Source: CAWDLX01 sp963753485 (GTDB taxonomy: Bacteria > Actinomycetota > Actinomycetes > Mycobacteriales > Micromonosporaceae). Taken from it: a stretch of 64,000 bases of DNA. The position numbers were made by a program, and so were the translations under genes. Of the stretch, positions 32,729 to 41,318 are shown piece by piece. A model generated the notes under the pieces. That model saw nothing but the letters and a program-made list of their open reading frames with translations. It searched no databases and was not told the DNA's origin. Numbering within the stretch: position 1 is the first letter of the stretch; each line of letters begins with the position of its first letter. The stretch lies in assembly GCA_963753485.1 (NCBI GenBank), contig CAVWCL010000003.1, positions 62,001 to 126,000 of the forward strand. The letters run 5' to 3'.

Positions 32729-33445
32729 TCACGGTCCCTGCGCCCTGTTCAGGCCGAGCGTTCGCTCGAGATCACGCTTGGCCCAGCACCAGCGGGTGAG
32801 CGCCACCAGGATGATCAACTCGACGAGAGCAACCCAGCCGAGCAGCCCAACGCCAACCCACGTGTAGGTGGTGGCCATCGAGAACGCGCCGCGGATCAAC
32901 ATGACCAGGACGGTGACCACGCCCACGGCCGCCGGCAGCAGGAACACGAGGAGTCGGAGCATGACGACGAACGTGAGGCTGGCCAGACCACCCAACCGCG
33001 AGGACCGTCGCAGGATGCGGTACGTCTTCGCCTTGTACTCCTCCCATCCCCACAGGTTCTCCGAGCCAACCAAGGCCCAGACCTGGGGCCGGACCTCACG
33101 GGCGAGGTAGCCCGCGATCACGTAGACCTCCTGGTGGTTGCGGAAGAACAAGTACCCGAAGAGGCAGAAGGCGGCCGAGGCGACGAGGATGGCGGGAGCA
33201 ACCAGCCAGGCCTGACGCGTGTCAACGAGCAGGGCGAAGGCGGCCGGCAGGACGGCGATGAGGCCCAGCGCGTAGGTCTGGTACTGGCTCGCGTCGCGTA
33301 TCAGCCACTCGATCTCGTGGCGCAGCGCCTCGTACTCGGCCAGATGTGCATCGACGCGGCTCGACCTGGCCGCGTCACCGCCCGGCCCATCGACATCGTG
33401 ACGTGCAGCCTGGCCGACCGGCTCCGGCCGGACGCTCGGTTGCAT
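32729..33445 (-). CDS. Four-span membrane protein of unknown function
   Basis: A 238-residue protein. A charged amphipathic N-terminal helix (HLAEYEALRHEIEWLIRDAS) precedes two spans (LGLIAVLPAAFALL and WLVAPAILVASAAFCLFGYL), a cytoplasmic segment (HQEVYVIAGYLAREVRPQVW, WEEYKAKT) and two further spans. The E.EALR.EI...I helix next to paired spans is seen in several actinobacterial membrane families; I cannot name this one. ATG at 33445 has GGAG 7 nt upstream. A strong promoter is visible at 33495-33523. Confidence 0.6.
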   Translation of the reverse strand: MQPSVRPEPVGQAARHDVDGPGGDAARSSRVDAHLAEYEALRHEIEWLIRDASQYQTYALGLIAVLPAAFALLVDTRQAWLVAPAILVASAAFCLFGYLFFRNHQEVYVIAGYLAREVRPQVWALVGSENLWGWEEYKAKTYRILRRSSRLGGLASLTFVVMLRLLVFLLPAAVGVVTVLVMLIRGAFSMATTYTWVGVGLLGWVALVELIILVALTRWCWAKRDLERTLGLNRAQGP

Positions 33446-33494
33446 CGCACTCTCCACGTCGACCCCTCGGGTATGATCCACAAGCAATACCGAA

Positions 33495-33523
33495 AGTGTA
33501 GTAACCGATGCGGAGCACTGCAA
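33495..33523 (-). promoter_or_regulatory. Sigma-70-type promoter for the gene at 32729-33445
   Basis: On the minus strand TTGCAG (33523-33518) and TACACT (33500-33495) are separated by exactly 17 bp. Transcription would begin near 33488 and give a leader of about 43 nt containing the GGAG ribosome site. On the plus strand TATGAT at 33472-33477 may serve the SDR gene, but it lacks a matching -35. Confidence 0.6.
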
Positions 33524-33546
33524 CGGTCCACATCCGAGGGGCGCCG

Positions 33547-34323
33547 GTGATAGGAGTGGCTAACCGAACAGCAATTGTGACCGGGGCGGAATCCGGCATC
33601 GGCAAGGCGACAGCCATCGCCCTGGCCGAGGTTGGATACGACATCGGCTTTACCTGGGTCACCTCGCCGGACGCCGCCAATGCAACGGTTGAGGAGCTTG
33701 GCGCGCGCGCCGTCCGGGTCGCGCAGCGACGGCTCGACCTGTCAACACCAGAAGCCGGTTCCGCGACAATGGAAGAACTCATCAACGAATTGGGGGCCGT
33801 CGACGCGCTTGTCAACAACGCAGCGACGGGCTATTCGGCATCGTTTCTCGACACACCTGTTCCGGACTGGCGCAGGGTACTCGATATCAACCTGACGGGT
33901 CAATTCGCATGCGCTCAGGCGGTCGCTCGCTGGATGGTCACGGCCGGTCGACCGGGAGCCATTGTGAACGTGACCTCCGTGCAGGAGAGCCTGCCGGTCA
34001 GCAATTCCTCCGCCTATGGCGCGGCCAAAGGAGGATTGCGACAGTTGACCAGAGTCATGGCGGTCGAGCTCGGGCCGCACCGGATCAGGGTCAACGCGGT
34101 AGCGCCCGGGCAGATCAACACGGCCATGAACAACCGGGAAGGGGTGCCCGCGACGGATGTGGTGCACGCCTTGCTGCCACTTGGTCGGGCGGGCTCGCCC
34201 CAGGAAGTGGCAGCCGCCATCGTCTGGCTCGTCTCCGACGCTGCCGCGTACCTCACGGGTGTGTCGATAGTCGTTGACGGCGGCGCCGTGCTGCTGGGCC
34301 CGGAGTTGGCGCTGCGCGACTGA
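33547..34323 (+). CDS. Short-chain dehydrogenase/reductase, 3-oxoacyl-reductase-like
   Basis: A 258-residue NAD(P)-dependent SDR. The cofactor motif TGAESGIG is at residues 11-18, NNAA near 87, the catalytic Ser in VTSVQ, and Tyr/Lys in YGAAKG (Tyr156). The C-terminus AAYLTGVSIVVDGGA is typical of classical SDRs. GTG at 33547 follows GAGGGG; the ATG at 33508 lacks a ribosome site. The substrate is unknown; it is divergent from the membrane-protein gene. Confidence 0.88.
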   Translation: MIGVANRTAIVTGAESGIGKATAIALAEVGYDIGFTWVTSPDAANATVEELGARAVRVAQRRLDLSTPEAGSATMEELINELGAVDALVNNAATGYSASFLDTPVPDWRRVLDINLTGQFACAQAVARWMVTAGRPGAIVNVTSVQESLPVSNSSAYGAAKGGLRQLTRVMAVELGPHRIRVNAVAPGQINTAMNNREGVPATDVVHALLPLGRAGSPQEVAAAIVWLVSDAAAYLTGVSIVVDGGAVLLGPELALRD

Positions 34324-34355
34324 CGTTCGTCGGTAAACGGTCCAGGAGCCACAGG

Positions 34356-35621
34356 TCAGACGTCAGCGACGCCGGCGGGTACGGGCGACGAAGCGATCGG
34401 CACGAGGCGACGTAACTGGGTGACATGGCCTGGGTTCAGCTCCTCGAGGCTGGCGACACCGAGCAACTTCATGGTGCGCACGATCTGTTCGCTCAGGATC
34501 TCGATGGCCCGATCGACGCCCCGACGGCCGCCGGCCATCAGGCCGTAGAGGTAGGCGCGTCCGACCATGGTGAACCTGGCACCGAGGGCGATGGCGGCCA
34601 CGATGTCGGCCCCGGACATGATGCCGGTGTCGAGATGGATCTCGATGTCCCGGCCGACCTCACGAACCACCTCGGGGAGCAGATGGAACGGGACGGGTGC
34701 CCGGTCCAGCTGACGGCCCCCGTGGTTGGACAGCGTGATGGCGTCGACGCCCAGGTCGGCAAGCCGCCGGGCATCGTCGACGGTCTGGACGCCCTTGACC
34801 ACGAGCCGGCCCGGCCATTTGTCCTTGATCCACCGCAGGTCGTCAAATCTGACGGTCGGGTCGAACACCGCGTCGATCAACTCCGCCGCGGTACCGTGCC
34901 AGCTCGTGAGGGTGGCAAACTCCAGCGGCTCGGTGGTGAGGAAATTGAACCACCAGGCGGGGTGCCGGAGGGCATTGAGGAAGGTGCTGAGGGTGAGTGC
35001 CGGTGGGACGGCAAAGCCGTTGCGCTTGTCGCGCAGACGAGCGCCGGCCACCGGCACGTCGACCGTGACCAGTAGGGTGTCGTAGCCAGCCTTCGCCGCC
35101 CGCTCGACCAGCTGCATCGACCGGTCGCGGTCGGTCCACACGTAGAGCTGGAACCAGTGCCGCCCGCCCGCGCCGGCCCGCGCGACCCGCTCCACCGAGG
35201 TGGTACCCATAGTTGACAGGGCGAACGGGATGCCGGCTGCGGCGGCCGCGGCGGCGCCGGCCTCCTCGCCTTCGGCGTGCATCAGCCGGGTGAAACCGGT
35301 GGGGGCGATGCCGAACGGCAACCTGGCGCGAGCTCCGAGCACGTCGCAACCGGTGTCGACGCTCGAAACATCCCGCAAGATCGCCGGATGGAACTCGATA
35401 TCGCGAAACGCTTGGCGTGCGCGCCCAAGGCTGAGTTCGGCCTCGGCCGCGCCGTCCACGTAATCGAAGACACCCCTCGGCGTGCGCCGCTCGGCAATCG
35501 TACGGAGGTCCTCGATGGTGAGCGCCGAGCGCAGGCGACGTACCGTCGGGCTCCACGTCGGCCGGCGGAACCTGAGCAACTCGAGGACCCGCGTCGGTCG
35601 TGGGAACTGGCGTCGGACCAT
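34356..35621 (-). CDS. FMN-dependent alpha-hydroxy-acid dehydrogenase (LldD-like)
   Basis: A 421-residue FMN barrel enzyme that oxidises 2-hydroxy acids such as lactate or mandelate. The flavin and substrate sites are present: GVFDYVDGAAEAE, PFGIAPTGFTRLMHAEGE, FQLYVWTDR, and the catalytic His in ITLSNHGGRQLDRAP (about 298), then IHLDTGIMSGADIV and MVGRAYLYGLMAGGR. Length fits the family. ATG at 35621 has GGGAGAGACC. An LldR-type regulator or a permease is not nearby, so the substrate stays open. Confidence 0.9.
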   Translation of the reverse strand: MVRRQFPRPTRVLELLRFRRPTWSPTVRRLRSALTIEDLRTIAERRTPRGVFDYVDGAAEAELSLGRARQAFRDIEFHPAILRDVSSVDTGCDVLGARARLPFGIAPTGFTRLMHAEGEEAGAAAAAAAGIPFALSTMGTTSVERVARAGAGGRHWFQLYVWTDRDRSMQLVERAAKAGYDTLLVTVDVPVAGARLRDKRNGFAVPPALTLSTFLNALRHPAWWFNFLTTEPLEFATLTSWHGTAAELIDAVFDPTVRFDDLRWIKDKWPGRLVVKGVQTVDDARRLADLGVDAITLSNHGGRQLDRAPVPFHLLPEVVREVGRDIEIHLDTGIMSGADIVAAIALGARFTMVGRAYLYGLMAGGRRGVDRAIEILSEQIVRTMKLLGVASLEELNPGHVTQLRRLVPIASSPVPAGVADV

Positions 35622-35659
35622 GGTCTCTCCCGGACTCTGAATGACTCTGCGAAGATCAC

Positions 35660-37180
35660 CTAGCCGGTCCGGCGGCGGTCGAGCAGCTCAGCGCGCCACC
35701 CGGCGAACCGGTGACGCAGACCGTCGAGGTCCGCGCCGGCCAGGCCGTACGGCGCGAAGGCGTCGGCGTCGAGCAACTGGGCCTGCGCGAGCGCGTCCGC
35801 GAACACGCTTCGATCGAAGGTGATGTCCGCGCGCTCGGCCAGCTGCAGTAACGTCGATCGGTCGTAGCGACTGGACCGCACCACCGCGTCGATGTCGATG
35901 AAGTCACACGCGTGGCCCCGCTCGTAGAGTGCGCGCATCTTGTTGGCGACCGCGTCGTCGGGGTGCAGGACCGGCCCGATCGGGATCCGGACCGGCTCGT
36001 TGGCCCGCATGTCCACGCCGAGTTCGACCGTCGCGGTCTGCGCGCCGTCGGAGACGGTCAGCCGGGTGAAGGTGTCGTGGACGTGTTCGGCCTGGACGCT
36101 CAGGCCCGCGGCACGGTAGGCGTCGACAATGGCACGGGTCCCGGTGTCGAATTCGTCCCGCCGCTCCCAGGCCGTGAAGAGATCGATGTCATCACTGGGT
36201 CGCTTCAGGAAGCCGGCCGCCTGCACCGCGTAGCCGCCGGCCAGCGCGAACCCGTACTGGTGCGCGGCATCGAGGCCGATCCGAGCGAGACTTTGGTGCA
36301 ACGCGTCCACGCTGACCCGCCGGCGCCGCTGGCGAGTCCAGCTCCGGAGGCTCTTCAGCGCACCCACGAACATCGCGATCAGCCCACCGACCGCGAGCAC
36401 GATGAGCGCGTGGCGCAGCCGGGCCGAGTCGGAGAGCTCGACCAGCGGCGGCGAATCGCCGCGAAAGCCGTGAACCAACTGAGCCACCGCGGAGCCGCCA
36501 GCGCGGGTGAGCCACTCGGCGCCCAGCAGTACCAGGCCCGGCAGCGCGCCGCCGACCAGATACCACCGCACCCGGTTTCGCTCCACGCGAAGGAACTGCA
36601 GCGTGTAGAACGCGGCGGCCAAGCCGGTCACCAGCGACTGACCCAGGACGAACCGGGTGTTCGCAGCCTCGCCGCTGCCGAGCAGCCTCACCAGGTTGGG
36701 CTGTAACACGCCGAAGATCACACCGGCGAAGAACACCCACGTGGTGCCCCACAGCCCGGCCTCCAACACCTCGCCGGGCAGCACGGCCAGGGCACCGCCG
36801 ACGATGCTCGCCGCGCCGACCGTGAACGCGAGCACCATGATGGATCGCTCACCGCCGTACGCGAACCGGAGGCCGGCCGCGGCGGCCAGACCGAAGAGGG
36901 CACCCAGGGCGAAGCCGGCGAGCAGCCGCCCGCCCGGGTTGCGGAAGCGCCGTCCGACCGCTGCGCCGATGGACGCGCCGGTGACCAGCGTCGCGGCGAC
37001 CACGCCGGGCAGGGCCGCGGCGGCGGCGGCGAGTGCCCCGGAAAGATTCTCCCCACTACCGGTGATCGTGACGTGCGCGGTGTACATCGTGGTGACGAGC
37101 CAGACCAGCCCGAGGGACAGCTGGGTGAGGGTCCCCGTGGCGACGGGTTCGCTATCGGTGACGGTGGTGGCTTTGGCCAT
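35660..37180 (-). CDS. Eight-span membrane protein fused to an AbiEii-type nucleotidyltransferase
   Basis: A 506-residue two-part protein. Residues 1 to about 270 form about eight membrane spans with short loops. After a basic linker (SWTRQRRRR) residues 290-506 are a nucleotidyltransferase of the AbiEii/MenT type: ALAGGYAVQAAGFLKR, the metal-binding RPSDDIDLF (DxD near 325), VELGVDM and the diagnostic late motif NKMRALYERGHACDFIDIDA. Soluble relatives act as type IV toxins that modify tRNA 3' ends or as sugar/antibiotic transferases. ATG at 37180 has AAGGTTGG. No antitoxin (AbiEi) gene is adjacent. One uninterrupted frame supports a true fusion. Confidence 0.75.
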   Translation of the reverse strand: MAKATTVTDSEPVATGTLTQLSLGLVWLVTTMYTAHVTITGSGENLSGALAAAAAALPGVVAATLVTGASIGAAVGRRFRNPGGRLLAGFALGALFGLAAAAGLRFAYGGERSIMVLAFTVGAASIVGGALAVLPGEVLEAGLWGTTWVFFAGVIFGVLQPNLVRLLGSGEAANTRFVLGQSLVTGLAAAFYTLQFLRVERNRVRWYLVGGALPGLVLLGAEWLTRAGGSAVAQLVHGFRGDSPPLVELSDSARLRHALIVLAVGGLIAMFVGALKSLRSWTRQRRRRVSVDALHQSLARIGLDAAHQYGFALAGGYAVQAAGFLKRPSDDIDLFTAWERRDEFDTGTRAIVDAYRAAGLSVQAEHVHDTFTRLTVSDGAQTATVELGVDMRANEPVRIPIGPVLHPDDAVANKMRALYERGHACDFIDIDAVVRSSRYDRSTLLQLAERADITFDRSVFADALAQAQLLDADAFAPYGLAGADLDGLRHRFAGWRAELLDRRRTG

Positions 37181-37362
37181 GCATCCAACCTTGTCGAGGC
37201 GGCGGATAGATCAAGGATCGTACGCCCGTCGGGTCGGCGCGGGCATGCTGCTCGACGTAGTTCTTGAGCGACTCTGGCGGCACCTGCGACCTGTCGGGTC
37301 TGCGACAACGGTAGTGGTCGCCGGCTGACCGGAGGACGATGGCGCTCGGCCAGGAGGCGTCC

Positions 37363-38670
37363 ATGTCCGAGGATCCGGTTCCCCCGATTCGTGTCGTTGC
37401 AAACCGCCGCACCGTGTTGCCCCGGCACCGGCCCGCGGTGGGCCACCCGACCGGTGATGAACCGGTGGTCGCGGTGGCGACCCCGCCGGCGCCGGCCGGT
37501 CCCGTTGGCTGGGAGGCCAGCCCGCCCACCGGGTCGGCGCGCACACCGCTGTACCACATCCTGGTCCGCGCTGTGTTCTGCGCCGACTCGGACGGCACCC
37601 ACGCGGCCACCGCGACCGGCGCTGAGGTGTCGTCGATGCTCGCAGTGGTCTCGTCGATCTACGCCGGGGCGGGGCTGACGTTCACGTTGGCAGAGTCAGA
37701 GACCATGGCCGACTCGATGCTCAACCAGGACGTGACGGTCCCGGCCGACGCGGACCTCACCAACCCCGACCCGCCGATGCCAGATGCCGAGTGGAATGCC
37801 AGCTTCGTCCAGCACAATCTCGCCCGGGACGCGTACGCCCGCCAACACCGCGGTCGGTTGGTGGTGTTCTTCCGGTACGGCACCCTGCTGAAATGGAACG
37901 CCGCCGCCAAGACCTGGTACGCCGACGCGGCCGGCAGAGCCTTCTCCGGCAGCGACCAGGAGTTCGTTGCCATGGGTCCGGGCGACACCAGCGCGCTGCG
38001 CTTCGCCCATGAGTCGGGTCACTACTTCCACCTCAACCACACATTCAACCTGCTGGTCACCCTCACCGAGGACGAGACGGCGCTACATCCGGACTGGCAG
38101 CACAGCCAGGCTGACCGCGACGGCGGAGCGGCGATTCTCAAAGCCCGGCTGGCCGAGGGTATCCGGCACTACGTGGACGATCTGGGCCACCCGGCCGACC
38201 AGGGCCTGCAGGTGCTGAATGGAGACGGTCTGGCCGACACGCCGCCCGACCCGGCGCCGCCCATCTTCCGCTATGTGTACGGCGACCAGTGCGCGCCGGG
38301 TCCGGTGTCCGTGAACGTCGCCCTCGCCGCCGGGGTTCGCGCCTACACCGTCTCGGCCCCGCTGGACCTGAGCATGTCGTACTTCTACGCGTGCGCGGGT
38401 GCGAAACGGTTCAGCCCGCTGCAAATTGACATCATCCGGCGATCGCTGGAGACGAAGACATTCACCACCACGGTGCCCAACGAGGTCGGCGAGCAGGTAC
38501 CGGTGCTCTCCCGCCACCACCTCATCGCACCGGGGCCGGGCACCGTGGGTGACCCGTCAACGAGCCACCTGGCCAAGCCACCACAGACACGACCCCCGGA
38601 CCCGCCACCGTCGCCGTACCGGACTGGCGGCTGGATCACCCGGCTGCGCCGCCTGATCGGTCGCCGCTGA
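37363..38670 (+). CDS. Metzincin-like zinc metalloprotease, pappalysin-type
   Basis: A 435-residue protein with the zinc site HESGHYFHLNH (about residues 216-226), spacing HExxHxxxxxH as in metzincins, and a Met-turn candidate in LDLSMSYFYACAG (about 338). This resembles M43 pappalysin-like peptidases. There is no N-terminal signal peptide; the N-terminus is polar and Pro-rich, and the C-terminus is a Pro-rich linker ending in basic RLRRLIGRR. ATG at 37363 is chosen because AGGAGG stands 6 nt upstream; ATG at 37339 is possible. How it would be exported, if at all, is not evident. Confidence 0.72.
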   Translation: MSEDPVPPIRVVANRRTVLPRHRPAVGHPTGDEPVVAVATPPAPAGPVGWEASPPTGSARTPLYHILVRAVFCADSDGTHAATATGAEVSSMLAVVSSIYAGAGLTFTLAESETMADSMLNQDVTVPADADLTNPDPPMPDAEWNASFVQHNLARDAYARQHRGRLVVFFRYGTLLKWNAAAKTWYADAAGRAFSGSDQEFVAMGPGDTSALRFAHESGHYFHLNHTFNLLVTLTEDETALHPDWQHSQADRDGGAAILKARLAEGIRHYVDDLGHPADQGLQVLNGDGLADTPPDPAPPIFRYVYGDQCAPGPVSVNVALAAGVRAYTVSAPLDLSMSYFYACAGAKRFSPLQIDIIRRSLETKTFTTTVPNEVGEQVPVLSRHHLIAPGPGTVGDPSTSHLAKPPQTRPPDPPPSPYRTGGWITRLRRLIGRR

Positions 38671-38680
38671 GGAAGCATGA

Positions 38681-39226
38681 TTGGTAAGCGTGACGGAAGT
38701 GAATGACATCGGCTGGCGGTGTCTTGAGGAGCGGCCCGCGTTCTCCGGTCATGTGCGCGTGGTCACCAGGACCTATCTCCTACCCAACGGCGAAACGATG
38801 GACTGGGACATCGTGCTCGGAGGCACAACGGTGGCGGTGCTTGCCAGAGCCGATGACGGGCGGTTCGTCCTGGTCCGCCAGTACCGACCCGGGCCGGGCC
38901 GAGTCCTGCTCGAGCTACCCGGTGGGAAGGTTGAGGGCGGCGAGGACCCGGTCGCCGCCGCGGCTCGGGAACTGCGCGAGGAGACCGGGTTCGAGGCCAG
39001 CACGCTGACGCTCGTCGGAGGTACGTGGTCGAACAGCCAGGCCACCACCCGTCGCTACGCCGTGCTCGCCGAGGGCTGCCGGCAGGTGGGCGACCCGACG
39101 CCGGAGCCCGGCGAATTCTGCGAGACGGCCCTACTGGACCGAGAGGCGCTCGTCGCTCACCTACGCACGGGCGAACTCACCGACCTCGACATCGCGTACC
39201 TGTGTCTGGACCACATCGACCGCTAA
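38681..39226 (+). CDS. NUDIX hydrolase, ADP-ribose pyrophosphatase-like
   Basis: A 181-residue NUDIX enzyme. The catalytic box GGKVEGGEDPVAAAARELRE followed by ETGF (about residues 86-109) is complete. The flanking VLVRQYRPGPGRVLLELP and a Pro 16-17 residues after the box are typical of ADP-ribose/nucleotide-sugar hydrolases. A TTG start at 38681 fits the ribosome site GGAAG best; GTG at 38690 is the alternative. It follows the metalloprotease gene by 10 bp. Confidence 0.88.
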   Translation: MVSVTEVNDIGWRCLEERPAFSGHVRVVTRTYLLPNGETMDWDIVLGGTTVAVLARADDGRFVLVRQYRPGPGRVLLELPGGKVEGGEDPVAAAARELREETGFEASTLTLVGGTWSNSQATTRRYAVLAEGCRQVGDPTPEPGEFCETALLDREALVAHLRTGELTDLDIAYLCLDHIDR

Positions 39227-39269
39227 GGTGCGCGGTCTTTGGTCAGAGCCGAGGATCAGGGCACCCGGG

Positions 39270-39390
39270 CGATCGAAGTTGTCCTTGCCGCCCAACCAGT
39301 AGTCGTACCGTCCGAGCGGGGTGGGCCACGGTGGCGTCGATGCCGTCAGCCGGGCGGTCGGCGTCGACGACCGTGAACGGCCCGGCCGCG
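39270..39390 (-). pseudogene. Fragment of an S-adenosyl methyltransferase of the PF04672 (DUF574) type
   Basis: The minus strand reads DRPADGIDATVAHPAR in one frame and then, after a frame slip, RYDYWLGGKDNFD in another. The YDYWLGGKDN motif right after a HPAR/HSAR-type segment is the N-terminal signature of this large actinobacterial methyltransferase family. Nothing of the SAM-binding domain follows. The rest of 39227-39645 shows no convincing gene. Confidence 0.45.
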
Positions 39391-39645
39391 ACGGTGATCG
39401 GGTGCGCCGCCACTCGCCGTGGGCCGAGATCGGTCAGGGCGGCGGCGAGCGTCGCCCCTCCGGTCAGCAGCTCGGCGCCGGGTTGGGCCTTGGGCGCGGT
39501 GACCTCGGCGAAATGACGCCACGGACCCCTACGAACGGCGACCTGTGATACGACGCTTGTCGATGGCCCCGCCACCCGTGCATCGGGTATCGTCGCGGCG
39601 AGCCGAAGCTGGCGATCGACGCTGGCCCGAGACACGAGGTGGCTG

Positions 39646-41208
39646 ATGGCCGACCCGACCTCACCCGCCCCCAACTACGTACGCCGAGCGCTGGAGCAAT
39701 TCCGGGGCTACGGCGACCTCGAGGCACTCGTCGCATCCGACGGACGCCGGTTCAGCTTTGCCGATCTGGGGTCGAGCATCCAGTCGATGGGGGCGACGCT
39801 GTGGAACCACGGCCTGCGTACGGGAATGACGGTCGGCATCCTGGTGACGAACTCGGCGGAATCGTTCTTCGTCCAGTTGGGCGCGCATCTGATGGGAGCG
39901 CGCACGGTACTGATGCAGCCGGTGACGCCGCGACCGGTTCTGCGGGCCATGCTCGGGTTCGCGCACGCAGAGGCCTTCATCTATGACGTGAACACCCTGG
40001 CCGACCTCGGTCGGGACGTCGCCGCGGCAAACGACATTGCGCTGGTGGCGTGCATCGGCGCGGATGGGCTCGGGCCCGACCTCTCCGGCCCACCAGCGGT
40101 GACGGTGATGCCCTTCGATCCCGATGCGGTACCGGTGGAGCCCGAGACGCTGTTCCAGACCAGCGGGACGACCGGCACGCCCAAGCTGCTGCGCCACGGC
40201 GAACGCTTCTTCCGCACGGTACCCGAGGTCGCCGGGTACTACCGGCCGGCCGACCAAACCCGGATCCGGCATCTGTCGTTGTCGGGAGCCTGGCATGCGG
40301 GCGGCCAGTCGGCGGCGCTCATGACCTGGCTCAGCGGCGGTCTCTACGTGATGCTGAGCGACCTCGAGCCCGCGGACTATCTCGCCACCATCAGCCGGGA
40401 GAGCATTACGAGCATGCACGTGTCGCCGGCCGATCTGAACGTGCTCCTGGACTCGGGGCTGCTGCCGACGGCCGATCTGCGCACGCTGCATTCGGTGACC
40501 ATCTGCTGCAGCCCGGCCCGGCCGGCCCGGCTGGCCGAGGCCGGCATCTGGTTCGGTCCGGCACTGAACGTGGTGTACGGGATGAGCGAGATCCCGATGA
40601 TATCGGTGATGCCGAATATCGCCGATCCCGCGCACCCGGAACGGCTCGCCTCGTGCGGGCGTGCCTGGCACGACAACCGCATCGAGATCCGTGACGGCGG
40701 CACCATCCTGCCGGCCGGGAAGGTCGGCGATATCTGGGTCACCGGGTCCTTCCTCACTGAGGGGTACTACAACCTCCCGGATGTCAACGCCGCGAACATG
40801 GTCGACGGCTGGTTGCGCACGGGTGATGTCGGCCGGCTCGACGACGAGGGGTATCTCTACATCGTCGACCGCGCCACGGACGCGATCCTGACCGACCTCG
40901 CAGGACTGATCGTCTACTGCCGGCCGGTCGAGGATGCCCTGACCGAGCACCAGGACGTTCTGCAGGCCGCGGTCATCGGAGTGCCGGACGAGACGATGGG
41001 CGAGGCGGTCCACGCGTACGTCGTGCTCACTCCGGAGGCGACCGTCACGGCCGAGGCGTTGTGCGCGTTCGCCACCGAGCGACTGAGCGCCGAGTGGTCA
41101 CCGCGGACGGTGGAGTTCGTCGACTCCTTGCCCACCAACGAGTTGGGCAAGGTCGACAAGAAGGTCCTGCGCGTAAGGTACGCGACTGCGCCCTCCGCGA
41201 ACGCCTGA
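39646..41208 (+). CDS. AMP-forming acyl-CoA ligase (ANL superfamily), paralogue 2
   Basis: A 520-residue ANL enzyme co-linear with the one at 25624: NYVRRALEQFRGYGDLEALV, LFQTSGTTGTPKLLRHG (about 170), NVVYGMSEIP, GWLRTGDVGRLDDEGYLYIV and the C-terminal Lys in LPTNELGKVDKKVL. Fifteen or more shared blocks show recent common ancestry. ATG at 39646 follows GAGGTGG. The substrate is unknown; the neighbours are oxidoreductases. Confidence 0.88.
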   Translation: MADPTSPAPNYVRRALEQFRGYGDLEALVASDGRRFSFADLGSSIQSMGATLWNHGLRTGMTVGILVTNSAESFFVQLGAHLMGARTVLMQPVTPRPVLRAMLGFAHAEAFIYDVNTLADLGRDVAAANDIALVACIGADGLGPDLSGPPAVTVMPFDPDAVPVEPETLFQTSGTTGTPKLLRHGERFFRTVPEVAGYYRPADQTRIRHLSLSGAWHAGGQSAALMTWLSGGLYVMLSDLEPADYLATISRESITSMHVSPADLNVLLDSGLLPTADLRTLHSVTICCSPARPARLAEAGIWFGPALNVVYGMSEIPMISVMPNIADPAHPERLASCGRAWHDNRIEIRDGGTILPAGKVGDIWVTGSFLTEGYYNLPDVNAANMVDGWLRTGDVGRLDDEGYLYIVDRATDAILTDLAGLIVYCRPVEDALTEHQDVLQAAVIGVPDETMGEAVHAYVVLTPEATVTAEALCAFATERLSAEWSPRTVEFVDSLPTNELGKVDKKVLRVRYATAPSANA

Positions 41209-41318
41209 CAGTCCACAAGGGGCAGACATCGGCGTGTCCTTGGAGCACAGTAGTCAATGGACTCGTCGACGGCGCGGCGGATCACCACGACGCTCCGGGC
41301 CGGCGCGATCGTCCGTCG

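Noticed and set aside
33508..33546. Upstream ATG at 33508 as the SDR start
   Set aside because: It has no ribosome site and overlaps the strong minus-strand promoter; GTG at 33547 has GAGGGG and fits the family start.
39243..39674. A 143-codon minus-strand frame considered as a gene
   Set aside because: No ribosome site or full domain; the one recognisable motif is split between two frames, so it is treated as a fragment.
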